Notes: generated from the sequence alone by a model not told the origin. DNA of 64,000 bases from Mycobacterium sp. SMC-2 (GCF_025263485.1 NZ_CP079863.1:620001-684000), one strand, 5' to 3'; shown: positions 18,706 to 28,557, counted from the first letter of the stretch. Numbers and translations are program-made.

Positions 18706-19536
18706 TCAGACCACCCGCCGATACGAGTACCACTCGTCGCCGGCGGGCAAGCGGCGGATGAGCCGCTGCACCGCGCCGCCGATGTCACTGCGGGAGCCGG
18801 GCGAAAGGATCTGGTAGCGGCGCTGACCCGAGGTGACGTTCTCCACGCAGACGCGGCCGGCCGGGGTGTCGATGATGGACACGGTCGAATCCCCGACGGC
18901 GATCCGCGCCATCTCGTCCGGTCCCACGCCCGCCTGCAAGCCGACGATCGTCGCGTGCGCCGAACGCGCGGGATCGGCGGCCATGGTGACGATCTGCAGC
19001 TGGTCGACGTCGAGGTTCTGGCCGAGGAGAAATTCCCGCAGGCTGGCGGCGTCGCGCACCGAGGCGAGCAACTGCTCGGTATCGAGGGTGACTGGCTTCA
19101 GCGGCGCCACCTCCGCGACCCCGCACAGCCGCTCGACCTGACCCACCACCAGGTCGCTGGCCCCGCTTTCGTTGCTGGCCGTGCCGGCGGGATAAAGCCG
19201 CACCAACTCGCCGTTTCGCTCCAAAACCACCCACCAGGAGGCGAATCGGCAAATCGCCGCGCGGGTGGCCTCCCGGCCCGGCACCGTGATGGTCACCAGC
19301 AGCCCCAAGTCGCGCCGCAACAGCACGGTGAGCCACTCGCGAATCATCGGGTCGACGTCGCCGGCCTCGTCGAGCGCGCCGGCGGCCTTCAGGTCGGCCG
19401 CCACCGGGTGGCGCAGCGCGCGCTCGGGGGTGTCGAGCCGCGGCAGCAGCGGGCGCAGGCCGAGCTCGGGGCAGGTCTGCTCCACCCCGGCGACCGCCTG
19501 CAATACCCACAAACCGTCGACCGTCGTTGTCAGCAT
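18706..19536 (-). CDS. espG2: EspG2, ESX-2 PE/PPE chaperone
   Basis: ATG 19536 gives 276 residues, the length of Rv3889c; an earlier in-frame start at 19578 would add 14 residues read from the spacer. The sequence opens MLTTTVDGLWVLQAVAGVEQ and ends LPAGDEWYSYRRVV, as in the EspG family. EspG proteins are cytosolic, bind the tip of the PPE protein of a PE-PPE pair and keep it soluble before export. Its cognate pair here would be PE36-PPE69, encoded upstream on the same strand. Confidence 0.92.
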   Translation of the reverse strand: MLTTTVDGLWVLQAVAGVEQTCPELGLRPLLPRLDTPERALRHPVAADLKAAGALDEAGDVDPMIREWLTVLLRRDLGLLVTITVPGREATRAAICRFASWWVVLERNGELVRLYPAGTASNESGASDLVVGQVERLCGVAEVAPLKPVTLDTEQLLASVRDAASLREFLLGQNLDVDQLQIVTMAADPARSAHATIVGLQAGVGPDEMARIAVGDSTVSIIDTPAGRVCVENVTSGQRRYQILSPGSRSDIGGAVQRLIRRLPAGDEWYSYRRVV

Positions 19537-19622
19537 GTCGGTTTCCTCAGCGGGCAAGGTGCCAAAGGTGGGGCACACACGCTTCGCGCGCCTGCCCCAC
19601 CTTCACTCGCCCATAGGCGGAC

Positions 19623-19910
19623 TCAGAACAGGCCGGCGATGTGCTGGTCTGTGCTGAGGGCGCCGTCGAGCACGTGCGACGTCGTCTGCCCGTGCTGGCG
19701 AATGGTGTCGATGAGCCCTTGCAGCCCCGACAGCATCTGCGCCTGCGCCTCGAAGAAGCCCGACGCGCCGTGGCCGGCGAAGAATTCTTGCAGAGCGTTC
19801 GTCCGGTTCGAGGTGTCGTCGAAAATGCCTTGCAGCTGGCCGGCGCGCGAAGCGACATCGCTGGCGAAATCGGCGACGGCTCCCGGGTTGTAAGTGATTG
19901 GATCCGACAT
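19623..19910 (-). CDS. esxC: EsxC, WXG100-family ESX-2 substrate
   Basis: The 95-residue helical-hairpin protein has exactly the length of EsxC (Rv3890c). The turn normally holding WXG reads FFAGHGASGFF, so Trp is replaced, as in the CFP-10/ESAT-6-like members that pair with a WXG partner. The C-terminus DQHIAGLF is conserved. It starts 57 bp after esxD, and the two products should form a heterodimer exported by ESX-2. Confidence 0.93.
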   Translation of the reverse strand: MSDPITYNPGAVADFASDVASRAGQLQGIFDDTSNRTNALQEFFAGHGASGFFEAQAQMLSGLQGLIDTIRQHGQTTSHVLDGALSTDQHIAGLF

Positions 19911-19967
19911 TTGTTAACTCCCTTATTAGAAAACTGTTTACGGATTAACTGAATGAGTGGGCGGGAG

Positions 19968-20282
19968 TCAGGATCCGCCGTGGCCGAATAGAGCGCTGAA
20001 AGCGTGCGAAGAATCGGCCTCGTGACCTTCCATCAGGGCCGCCGCCTGCTTGAGGCCCTCGGCCAGGCGTGTGCCGCCATTGAGGACTTTGTTTAGGTCG
20101 CTTTGGACTTCGATGGCCGTCGCGTGCGACGCGACCACCGCGTCACCGGACCACGTCGACGGGTTCATCACGTTTTCCTGATTTGCGACGTACCCCTGGC
20201 CGATCCCAATCGCATGTTCCATGTTCGCCTGTATGGCATTGGAAGTATCGCGAAGCATTTGCGGTGTCACCTTGATTGTCAC
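19968..20282 (-). CDS. esxD: EsxD, WXG100-family ESX-2 substrate
   Basis: This 104-residue member of the WXG100 family has WSG at residues 44-46 between two helices, and it is close in size to Rv3891c (107 residues). It is followed by esxC, its likely partner. It begins 105 bp after the PPE69 stop with GGAGAAGGGG upstream of the ATG. The C-terminal tail is Ser/His/Gly-rich (DSSHAFSALFGHGGS). Confidence 0.92.
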   Translation of the reverse strand: MTIKVTPQMLRDTSNAIQANMEHAIGIGQGYVANQENVMNPSTWSGDAVVASHATAIEVQSDLNKVLNGGTRLAEGLKQAAALMEGHEADSSHAFSALFGHGGS

Positions 20283-20387
20283 TGGATTCCCCTTCTCCGG
20301 TTGGCCGCCCCCCGTAGTGCCTGGGGCATGGAGCGAAGTGTATGGCGGCTGTTTATACCTGTCGATTCACCCTTGGCCGGGCCGGCA

Positions 20388-21578
20388 TCACACTCGGTTG
20401 TCGACAACCCGCACCGTCACGGGCTGTTCGGATTTGTCTCGGGATCCGCGCTCTCCTCCCGCCCCATGCCCCACCGGCATGCCGCCCACTGGTGTACCGC
20501 CGCCGACCGTCGCGGTCTGCGGACGCATGGCCTCGGCGCCCAAAGCCCCGCTTGGCCGCAACCCCACCGGCCGCCCACTGCTGGCCGGTTCGAACGCGCT
20601 GACGGGACGGGTGAAGCTGGTCGCGGGCATACCCGCGCTGCCCAGCGACGCCGCCCCGCCACCGCCGCCCGACGCGCCAATGGCCGACATCTCCGTCGCC
20701 GAGACCGCCGACACTCCCGGCGCCGCCCCCGCCATGGCGCCGGGATTGGCGAACATGCCCATCATCGACTGCAGCGGCTGCATCATCTGCATCGGCGCCT
20801 GCATCATCTGCGTGGGCGCCTGCATCGCCTGCGGGACCGCGCCCATCATCGATTGCACCGGCCCCATGAACGAGCCGGCCTGACCCATCAAGTCTTGGCC
20901 GCCCGACGCCGCCTGACCGGCCCCCGACGTCCCCTGCTGCACGCCCTGAAAAGCGGAGCGCATGCCGTCGCCGGCTCCCACCTGCGCGGCCGCTTCGCCC
21001 ACCGCCGCGGCCGCCTGCGCCGGTGCCGCCGGCGACGCGCCCATGGTCGCGACCGGTGGCGCAATGGCGAGGCTTTCGGTCAGCGACGTCAGAACCGCCC
21101 CGTAACTCGCGCCGACGGCCGAGTTGTTGGGCCACATCACCCCGAAATATTGGACGTCGAGCGAGACGATGCGCGGGGTCAGCGCCCCGAGCACCAGCGG
21201 GTTGATGCTGTTGTCGACCCCCCATTCGTCCCGGTTGGCGATGCATTCGGGAGCGGGGCGCATCGCGCCGTACGCCATCTGGTACGCGGAGACGGCGGTG
21301 GCGACGACAGGCGGCTTCACGTCGACCCAGCCGGCCAGGCCGTGCAGCGAGGCGTTGAGCATCGTGACGCTTGTCGCGGATGCCGCCGACCCGGCGCCGA
21401 GCCAGCTCGCCGACGTCGTCGCCGTGTTTATCGCCGAAGCGACACCTGAGGCGTGGTGGGTGGCTGCCAGAGCCATCCAGGCGGCCTGATTGGCCAGGTG
21501 AGTGCCCACCCCGGTGCCGCCCTTGAGCAGCAGATCGTTTTCCTCAGGTGTACGCGCAGCCCACCCCGGATCGGCCAT
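20388..21578 (-). CDS. PPE69: PPE69, PPE-family protein of ESX-2
   Basis: ATG 21578 (AAGGGGAAG just upstream) gives 396 residues; Rv3892c has 399. The N-terminal about 180 residues form the atypical PPE domain starting MADPGWAARTPEENDLLL, with NRDEWGVDNSINP and SLDVQYFGVMWPNN conserved. After residue 190 comes a low-complexity region with Met/Gln-rich near-repeats (QAPTQMMQAPMQMMQPLQSMM), then a conserved tail with GRPVGLRPSGALGAEAMR. It follows PE36 by 14 bp and should form a PE36-PPE69 dimer recognised by EspG2. Confidence 0.92.
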   Translation of the reverse strand: MADPGWAARTPEENDLLLKGGTGVGTHLANQAAWMALAATHHASGVASAINTATTSASWLGAGSAASATSVTMLNASLHGLAGWVDVKPPVVATAVSAYQMAYGAMRPAPECIANRDEWGVDNSINPLVLGALTPRIVSLDVQYFGVMWPNNSAVGASYGAVLTSLTESLAIAPPVATMGASPAAPAQAAAAVGEAAAQVGAGDGMRSAFQGVQQGTSGAGQAASGGQDLMGQAGSFMGPVQSMMGAVPQAMQAPTQMMQAPMQMMQPLQSMMGMFANPGAMAGAAPGVSAVSATEMSAIGASGGGGGAASLGSAGMPATSFTRPVSAFEPASSGRPVGLRPSGALGAEAMRPQTATVGGGTPVGGMPVGHGAGGERGSRDKSEQPVTVRVVDNRV

Positions 21579-21592
21579 GCGTACTTCCCCTT

Positions 21593-21904
21593 TTAGACGA
21601 CGGAGCCGAGCAACATCGCGGCTTGGCGAGCGGCTTCCGTCGCGGTGGTCGTGCCCGCGGCCAGCCCCTGAGCGCCGGCAAACAAGCCTCGTTGCGCCGC
21701 GTGCTCCGACACCACGCCCAAATAGCTTGCACCGCAAGCGTTCAGCGCCGCCGCGAACATCGCCGAGTCGGGGTCAGCCCCCATCGGCATCGCTCCCAGC
21801 AACGCGGGCGCCGCCGCCGACGCTGCCGCCTCGGTTTCGGCGCTGATGGCCGACTCCGCACCTGCCGATGCCAGAACCGCCTCTGGCTGCATCGACATCG
21901 TCAT
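21593..21904 (-). CDS. PE36: PE36, PE-family protein of ESX-2
   Basis: The start ATG 21904 lies five bases after GGAGGG and gives 103 residues; ATG 21898 is also possible. The helical sequence MQPEAVLASAGAESAISAET and MFAAALNACGASYLGVVSEH match Rv3893c, which is annotated shorter (77 residues). It pairs with PPE69, 14 bp downstream. In M. tuberculosis eccC2 and eccB2 lie next to it; here a sensor kinase takes that place, so PE36 is the first surviving ESX-2 gene. Confidence 0.9.
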   Translation of the reverse strand: MTMSMQPEAVLASAGAESAISAETEAAASAAAPALLGAMPMGADPDSAMFAAALNACGASYLGVVSEHAAQRGLFAGAQGLAAGTTTATEAARQAAMLLGSVV

Positions 21905-22195
21905 GATTTCCCTCCGATTGCTCAGCGTCATAAGACGGGCTTGGCGCATCAGTCTAATGGCGTTCGCCCGCTCGTGTATTCACAAGCCTTTCCCCGGGTC
22001 CGGCGCGGAAATTCTGCGGTTCGGGTATTCCCTTTATGAGTCACATGTCAAACAACCTCGCATGCCACTGCATTCACAGTGGTCACGGGAATATCGTTGG
22101 GCGACGCCCGAATAGGTCGGAAAATCCGTGGCGGTAATGGTCACTCCATTGTTATTCGTCGCCCGCTTTTTCCGCTGCGTTAATTGCGACCTGAA
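21905..22195. other. Spacer between PE36 and sensor kinase; likely rearrangement junction
   Basis: This stretch is AT-richer than the flanks and has no coding sequence. It must hold the PE36 promoter. It contains a perfect six-base inverted repeat, CCACTG (22065-22070) and CAGTGG (22077-22082), which might end the kinase transcript. No remnant of eccC2 or eccB2, no insertion-sequence end and no tRNA is visible. It marks where M. tuberculosis-like ESX-2 order stops. Confidence 0.5.
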
Positions 22196-23548
22196 CTACG
22201 CGGGACCGCGGCCGTCGCCGGCCAGCTTCAGCAGCAGCCGGGTGCCGCCGAGCGGGCTGGTCTGCAATGCCGCTGTGCCACCGTGCAATTCGGCCTGCTG
22301 AGCGACGAGCGCCAGCCCCAGACCGGATCCCGAGCGCGACGCCGTCGACCCGCGGGCGAAGCGCTCGAAGACCGCCGCGCGCTCGGATTCCGGGACACCG
22401 GTGCCGTCGTCGTCGATCGCTATCTGGACCCCCTCGCCGGAGCTACTCACGGTGAGCAGGATTTTGCCGGCGTTGCCATGCTTGACGGCGTTGGCGATGG
22501 CGTTGTCGATCACCAGCCGCAGACCCGTGGGCAATCCGACCATCAACACGGTCGGCGACGGCACCAGCGACACTTCGACCTCGGGATAGATCCGCAGTGC
22601 ATCGTGCGCGGCGCGGTCCAGGAGTTCGGTGATGTCGAACGGGACGAAATCGTCGACGGTGGTGAGCTCACCCTGCGCCAGGCGTTCCAGCGCCGTCAGT
22701 GTCCCCTCGATGCGACTTTGGGTGCGGATGACGTCACCGATGACCTCCTGACGCTGCTCCCGGGGCAGGTCCAAGGTGGACAGCACCTCGAGGTTGGTCC
22801 GCATGGCCGTCAACGGAGTGCGCAACTCGTGAGAGGCGACCGCGGCGAAGTCGCGCGCCGACTCGAGCGCGGCCTTGGTGCGCTGTTGTTCCTTGCCGAT
22901 GCGCGCGAGCATCCCCTCGACGGCCTCGGCGATCTCCACGGCCTCGCGCACCCCGCGCACCTGGACCTCGTCGGGGCTGGACTGGGCGTTGATGGCGCGG
23001 GCCTGCTGGGCCAGCAGCAGGAACGGGTTCACCATGATCAACGAGATCACCCAGCCGACGACCACCGTGCCGCCGATGACGCTGGCACAGATCAACAGCA
23101 CGCGCAGGTGCAGCTCGTTGATGCGGTGCTGGGCCTCGGCCAACGGCGCGGCCAGCGCGATCGAGGCGGGGCCCGCGGAGAAGGTGCGCACCCGGTACTG
23201 CGCCCCGTTGATGGTGGTGTTCGCGTATCCGTTGGGCAGCTTGGGCAGCACGATGTTGCTGGGCACCGACACGGTCACGTCGCCGATGCGCGCGGTGCGC
23301 ACCAGGTTGCCGTCGGGCATGGGCTGGTCGGGGCCGGCGTGCGCCACGTTGTTGAGCAGTGAGTTGATGTCGCCCAGGCTGCTGACCGAGTCGAGGCGGC
23401 GATCCAGCTGGCTGTATTGATCGTTGGTGACACCGACCCATACCCAGGTGCCCAGCAGCACGACGAGGGTGATCACCGACAGCGCGGCGACGACGACGAT
23501 GGTGCGCAGCGACAACACCCGCATCGGCAGCTGTACGTGCGGTAACAC
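22196..23548 (-). CDS. PrrB-like sensor histidine kinase (orphan)
   Basis: The 450-residue membrane kinase has TM1 (about 16-40), an external sensor region with LPNGYANTTINGAQYRVRTF, TM2 (about 149-174), a HAMP linker, the phospho-acceptor motif SARDFAAVASHELRTPLTAM (H240) and a HATPase domain (NAIANAVKHG, DDDGTGVPESE, GSGLGLALVAQQ). Domain order and long stretches match PrrB (Rv0902c), so it is probably a paralogue. No response regulator gene is adjacent on either side, unlike prrAB. The GTG at 23548 is used as start. It is read toward PE36. Confidence 0.85.
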   Translation of the reverse strand: MLPHVQLPMRVLSLRTIVVVAALSVITLVVLLGTWVWVGVTNDQYSQLDRRLDSVSSLGDINSLLNNVAHAGPDQPMPDGNLVRTARIGDVTVSVPSNIVLPKLPNGYANTTINGAQYRVRTFSAGPASIALAAPLAEAQHRINELHLRVLLICASVIGGTVVVGWVISLIMVNPFLLLAQQARAINAQSSPDEVQVRGVREAVEIAEAVEGMLARIGKEQQRTKAALESARDFAAVASHELRTPLTAMRTNLEVLSTLDLPREQRQEVIGDVIRTQSRIEGTLTALERLAQGELTTVDDFVPFDITELLDRAAHDALRIYPEVEVSLVPSPTVLMVGLPTGLRLVIDNAIANAVKHGNAGKILLTVSSSGEGVQIAIDDDGTGVPESERAAVFERFARGSTASRSGSGLGLALVAQQAELHGGTAALQTSPLGGTRLLLKLAGDGRGPA

Positions 23549-23740
23549 GCGAATGTCACGCTCCTCTTGTGCGGCTCACGACGCCGGGCCGGCGACGGTG
23601 TTGACCGCCTGACCCACAACCCTCACACCCATACCGATTCGCCGCGTTCAGGCGTCGTGGCGTTTCGCAGAGAATGTAGCGCCAATCTTTTGGCTCGTGT
23701 CCTGCCCGGCCGCGACCAGCGCCGTTTTGCACGGCGCGTT

Positions 23741-23762
23741 GGTGAGTGAGTACTCTCTCACC
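23741..23762. promoter_or_regulatory. Palindromic operator for the TetR gene at 23763
   Basis: A 22-bp palindrome with half-sites GGTGAG-GAGTA / TACTC-CTCACC (one mismatched pair) ends on the base before the ATG of the TetR gene. Such symmetry and position are typical of an autoregulatory TetR operator. It lies between the divergent sensor kinase gene and the TetR gene. Confidence 0.7.
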
Positions 23763-24374
23763 ATGCTCGCCTCCGGACGCGATCGGCTGCTGGCCGAGGC
23801 GCTGAAGCTTTTTGCCGCCAAGGGTTACGCGGAGACCTCCGTGGCCGACATCCAGCGGGCATCCGGGCTGGCGCCGGGGTCGGGAGCGCTCTACAAGCAC
23901 TTCGGCTCCAAGCGCGAGCTACTCGAGGCCGCCGTGGCGTACCGAATCGACAGCATCGTGGCCGCGCGCGAACAGTACGACGCGGGGCAGCCGGGCAGTG
24001 TCGAGCAGGCGGTGCGCACCGCCGGCCAGCTGATCTGGAGCAACCTCAAAGACAGCGAGGATCTGCTCAAGGTGATGCTGCGTGAACCCGACGAGCTCGG
24101 CGATCTCGACGAGAAGACGTGGCAGGTGATCACCGACAACGCCTACCAACGCTTCGCCGACGAGCTGGCCGCGTCCAATCGTTCGGGCCGCACCCGCATC
24201 CCCGATCCCGAGGCCGCCGCGGCCGTCGCGATCGGCTCGCTGTCCTACGCCGCGACGCTGCAAGCGCTGACCGGCCGGCTGCCCGGCAACATCGACGAAG
24301 AGCGCTACTTCGAGGCGTGGGTCAACCAGACCGTCAGCGTCCTCGCCCAATACGGAAACCCCGAAAACCATTGA
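23763..24374 (+). CDS. TetR/AcrR family regulator
   Basis: From ATG 23763 the protein has 203 residues. The N-terminal helix-turn-helix spans LFAAKGYAETSVADIQRASG and ALYKHFGSKRELLEAAV. The C-terminal ligand domain is all-helical and does not indicate a ligand. A 22-bp palindrome abuts the start codon, suggesting autorepression and a very short or absent leader. The acyl-CoA dehydrogenase gene starts 27 bp downstream, so the protein probably controls a fatty-acid or related acyl-CoA step together with its own gene. Confidence 0.85.
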   Translation: MLASGRDRLLAEALKLFAAKGYAETSVADIQRASGLAPGSGALYKHFGSKRELLEAAVAYRIDSIVAAREQYDAGQPGSVEQAVRTAGQLIWSNLKDSEDLLKVMLREPDELGDLDEKTWQVITDNAYQRFADELAASNRSGRTRIPDPEAAAAVAIGSLSYAATLQALTGRLPGNIDEERYFEAWVNQTVSVLAQYGNPENH

Positions 24375-24401
24375 CCACAAACAATATTCAGGAGTGAAGC
24401 C

Positions 24402-25613
<1,212 letters not shown>

Positions 25614-25664
25614 CGGCAGCATCCCGCGGTCCATGCCGCGGCGGGCACGAGACATGATGGCCGG

Positions 25665-26882
25665 ATGAGCACCGACATCCGGGTCCTCGACAGCGAGCAT
25701 GAACTGCTCGCCGCGGCCAACGTGTTTCGCGTCGCCATGATCGGCTTCCCGCCGTTGCCGGACCTGCCACCCGGCCAGATCACCAAGCTGCTCGAGCCCG
25801 GCCGTACCGTCGGGGCGTTCGTCGACGGGCAACTCGTCGGCACCGCGGACGCCGTGACGAGCCGACTGACGCTCCCGGGCGGCGCCATGGTGGGGCACGC
25901 CGCCGTCACGCATATCGGGGTGCTGCCGTCGTTCACCCGGCGGGGCATCGCCACGCAACTGGTCCGTCATCAGTTCGCCGACATCGCCGCCCGCGGTGAG
26001 GTGGTCGCATCGCTACGCGCGTCGGAGGCGACGATCTACGGGCGGTACGGCTATGGCGTGGCCAGTTCTTCGCAGACGGTCGAGGTGCACACCGCGCGGG
26101 CGGCGCTGCGTCGCGGCGTGGGCACCGGCGGTCCGGTGCGGTTGATCGACGCGGCGCAAGCCTGGGAGCTGCTGCCCCACATCTACGCCGAGCATCGTCC
26201 GGCGCGTCCGGGAACCATCGACCGGCCCGACATGTGGTGGCAGGGCCTGCGGCTGCGCGTCGAGTCATCGCCCCAGCCTTCATATGTCGCGGTGCACGGC
26301 GACCCGGGATCCGAGTCGGGATTCGCCCGCTACCGCCCGATCGACACCGAAAGATGGTTCGTCAGCGACCAGCGCACCATCGCGGTGGAGGACTTCTTCG
26401 CGCCCACCGCGGAAGCCTACCTCGGACTGTTGCGGTTTCTGTTGGGGCTCGATCTCATTGACCGCGTGGTGTTTTGGATGCTGCCGGCCGACGACCCGCT
26501 GCCCTGGCTGCTCGCCGATCGTCGGGCCGCGCGGGTCACCGCGGTGCACGACGAAACGTGGCTGCGCGTCATCGACGTGCCGCGGGCGCTCGCAGCGCGC
26601 CGCTACGGCGGTGACGGAGTCGTCACCATCGCGGTCAAAGACGATATGTTGCAGGGTAATTCGGGCCACTTCACCGTCACCGGCGGCGGTGCGGAACCGA
26701 CCGAGCGCCCCGCGCAACTCGAGGTCGACGTCGAGGGGCTGGCGGCCGTGCTGCTCGGGGGCACGACCTGGCGCGACCTCTGGGTCGCCGGGCTGGCGCG
26801 GGCAGCCGACGCGTCGGCGATCGCGGTGGCCGATCGGCTGTTCGCCGTGCCGGACGCGCCACACGCGGGGTTCTTCTTCTAG
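25665..26882 (+). CDS. Eis-family GNAT N-acetyltransferase
   Basis: The 405-residue protein has the Eis layout: a GNAT domain with THIGVLPSFTRRGIATQLVRH (acetyl-CoA loop RRGIA), then a second degenerate GNAT region, an SCP2-like C-terminal domain and an aromatic C-terminal end (HAGFFF) near the place of the Eis carboxylate. ATIYGRYGYGVASSSQTVEV matches the EGGIYGRFGYG block of Eis. Eis enzymes acetylate lysines and aminoglycosides; the true substrate here is unknown. Overall similarity to M. tuberculosis Eis is moderate, so it is probably a paralogue. Confidence 0.82.
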   Translation: MSTDIRVLDSEHELLAAANVFRVAMIGFPPLPDLPPGQITKLLEPGRTVGAFVDGQLVGTADAVTSRLTLPGGAMVGHAAVTHIGVLPSFTRRGIATQLVRHQFADIAARGEVVASLRASEATIYGRYGYGVASSSQTVEVHTARAALRRGVGTGGPVRLIDAAQAWELLPHIYAEHRPARPGTIDRPDMWWQGLRLRVESSPQPSYVAVHGDPGSESGFARYRPIDTERWFVSDQRTIAVEDFFAPTAEAYLGLLRFLLGLDLIDRVVFWMLPADDPLPWLLADRRAARVTAVHDETWLRVIDVPRALAARRYGGDGVVTIAVKDDMLQGNSGHFTVTGGGAEPTERPAQLEVDVEGLAAVLLGGTTWRDLWVAGLARAADASAIAVADRLFAVPDAPHAGFFF

Positions 26883-26903
26883 TCGCGCGGGTATGCGGGT
26901 CCG

Positions 26904-27869
26904 GTGATCGTCATCGTCGGCGCAGGGGTGTGCGGGTTGGCCGCCGCCTATGAGCTGGCGCGCCGCGGGGAGCACGCGATCGTGCTGGAGCGCGGGCGGC
27001 CGTTCGGCCAACAGTCCACAGGGTTGGCGCGCATCTTCCGGATCGCGCATCGGCGCCCCGCCCTATGTGGGCTCGCGTTGCGGGCCCGCGCCGGGTGGCG
27101 GCGCTGGGAGAACGAACTCGGCGCGGGCCGACTGCTGGGCTCGGAGGGGTTCATCACCGCCGGCGCCTGCGCCGCGACCGCGGCGGCGATGACGGAGGCA
27201 GGCGCGTCGTTCCGCTGGGTGGACCGGGCCGAAATCGCCGGGCGGATCCCGTTCGTCGTCCCGCCGTGGGCGTCCGGTGTGCTGGACCCGCTCGGTGGCA
27301 GCCTGCGCATCCGTCGGGCACTGTCCGCGTTGGCGCGTCTGGTCGACGTCCGGCGCGCCGACGTCGTGTCGGTTGCCGACGACGGCGGGGTGACCCTGGC
27401 GGACGGCACCGCGCTGCGGGGCGACCGCGTGCTGATCTGCGCCGGTGCCGAGTCGCCGGCGCTGTTTGGTCCCCTCGCCGTCGACTTCGGCCCGCACACG
27501 CGGTTCACCTACGCGGGGGCCGACGCGACCGGCGCGGCGTGCCTTTCGGTGCCCGAGGGCTACGGCTTGCCGCTCGGCAGCACGGGCCGTTGGGCGTTCG
27601 GTCAGGAGGTACCGGACCCCGAGATGGTGCGCGCGTTGTTTCCCGCGCTCGTCCCGGTCGGCCGGGTGGACTGCGTGACGGCGCGGGCGCCGTGGCTCGA
27701 CCCGGGCGGGGACGGCTGGACCGTGGCGCGGCGGGGTCGCCTCGTCGCGTTCGTCGGGAGCAACCTGATGAAGTTCGGTCCGCTCCTCGGCGAGCTCCTC
27801 GCCCGGGCCGCGCTGGAGGACGAGCTGCCCGACGAGCTGACCGAAATCCCAATTCACTTCAGCGAGTAG
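26904..27869 (+). CDS. FAD-dependent amino acid/sarcosine oxidase-like oxidoreductase
   Basis: The 321-residue protein starts (GTG 26904) with the dinucleotide motif VIVGAGVCGLAAAYELARRG, followed by ERGRPFGQQSTGLARIFRI, which resembles the flavin-proximal segment of sarcosine and N-methyltryptophan oxidases (DAO superfamily). A second FAD-contact stretch is GDRVLICAGAESP. It is shorter than typical members (about 370-390 residues). It lies 21 bp after the Eis-like gene on the same strand and could be co-transcribed. The amine substrate is unknown. Confidence 0.75.
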   Translation: MIVIVGAGVCGLAAAYELARRGEHAIVLERGRPFGQQSTGLARIFRIAHRRPALCGLALRARAGWRRWENELGAGRLLGSEGFITAGACAATAAAMTEAGASFRWVDRAEIAGRIPFVVPPWASGVLDPLGGSLRIRRALSALARLVDVRRADVVSVADDGGVTLADGTALRGDRVLICAGAESPALFGPLAVDFGPHTRFTYAGADATGAACLSVPEGYGLPLGSTGRWAFGQEVPDPEMVRALFPALVPVGRVDCVTARAPWLDPGGDGWTVARRGRLVAFVGSNLMKFGPLLGELLARAALEDELPDELTEIPIHFSE

Positions 27870-27923
27870 CGGATCGGCAGGTGCTGGAGGCCGCCGACGA
27901 AGGTCTTGACCCTAGGCCCACGC
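27854..27923 (-). pseudogene. Possible remnant of a protein C-terminus
   Basis: On the minus strand a short open stretch reads PRGPRVKTFVGGLQHLPIRY followed by SLK and a stop at 27854. The GLQHLPIRY ending resembles the C-terminal strand of actinobacterial cytochromes P450, but no heme-binding segment is found upstream, so only a fragment could remain. It overlaps the end of the oxidoreductase gene. This is a weak call. Confidence 0.25.
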
Positions 27924-28223
27924 GGTGGTGTCCCGGAATACTCCGGCGGCTTGGTCGCGGTCTCGCCGTTCGTATGGAATGTGTTCAAGAGCTGACGCTA
28001 CGGCGAACGGTCGCGCCACGACTTCACCAGGCCGCGCCCCGGACCCGTTGCGAACGAACGGCTTTCGAATTGCATTACCCACACACGGTGGAGCGCATGC
28101 GCGCCGAGGCGCAGGCCGGCCGGCGTGAACTCGCCAGTGCGACGGCCGATTCGGGTGGCGCAGCACGGCCCCCGATAGCCGAGACATTCGCTTCTGCACC
28201 GGCTGCACCGCCGGCGATGACCG
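27870..28223. other. Non-coding interval between oxidoreductase and lipoprotein genes
   Basis: Apart from the possible minus-strand gene remnant at its left end, these 354 bp show no convincing coding sequence, RNA or repeat. Open frames have arginine-rich shadow composition. Both flanking genes end here, so a terminator is expected, but none with a strong stem was seen. Confidence 0.5.
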
Positions 28224-28502
28224 TCAGCCGTGCGGCGCCTCGGAGATCTTGGTGTCGGGCTTGCCCAGCGTCTGGCAATACGTCAACGCCGACAGCCGGG
28301 TGGCCGAGATCTCGGCATTGGACGGGTCAGTGCCGTTCTTGTCCTTCAGCATCTTGCTGACCTCATCGTTCTGCTTCTTCTCATCCTGCGCGGTGAAGTC
28401 CTTGCACTTGGTGTCGCCGCCGGTGTTGATGACCTGTGAGGCCGAACACGCGCTGGACAGCAGCACGGCCATCGCGAACGTGGCGGCCACGATTTGCTTC
28501 AT
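28224..28502 (-). CDS. HdeA-like small lipoprotein
   Basis: The 92-residue product starts with a lipoprotein signal (MKQIVAATFAMAVLLSSAC; lipobox LSSAC), so it should be anchored on the outer face of the inner membrane. The mature part has two cysteines (TKCKDFTAQDEKKQ and ALTYCQTLG), spaced as in the acid-stress chaperone HdeA, whose CEDFLAVDE-like start also fits. A disulfide and acid protection are inferred. ATG 28505 is an equal start choice; AGGAAGG lies upstream. A palindrome sits about 40 bp upstream. Confidence 0.7.
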   Translation of the reverse strand: MKQIVAATFAMAVLLSSACSASQVINTGGDTKCKDFTAQDEKKQNDEVSKMLKDKNGTDPSNAEISATRLSALTYCQTLGKPDTKISEAPHG

Positions 28503-28541
28503 CATTTGCCTTCCTGGAGCCGAGTCGTGGTATCAGTACAC

Positions 28542-28557
28542 CAAATCGACCGATTTG
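28542..28557. promoter_or_regulatory. Palindrome upstream of the HdeA-like gene
   Basis: CAAATCG and CGATTTG form a perfect seven-base inverted repeat separated by AC. It lies 40 bp upstream of the lipoprotein start codon, where a promoter would be, and about 145 bp from the divergent MFS gene. It looks like a site for a dimeric regulator of unknown identity. Confidence 0.5.
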
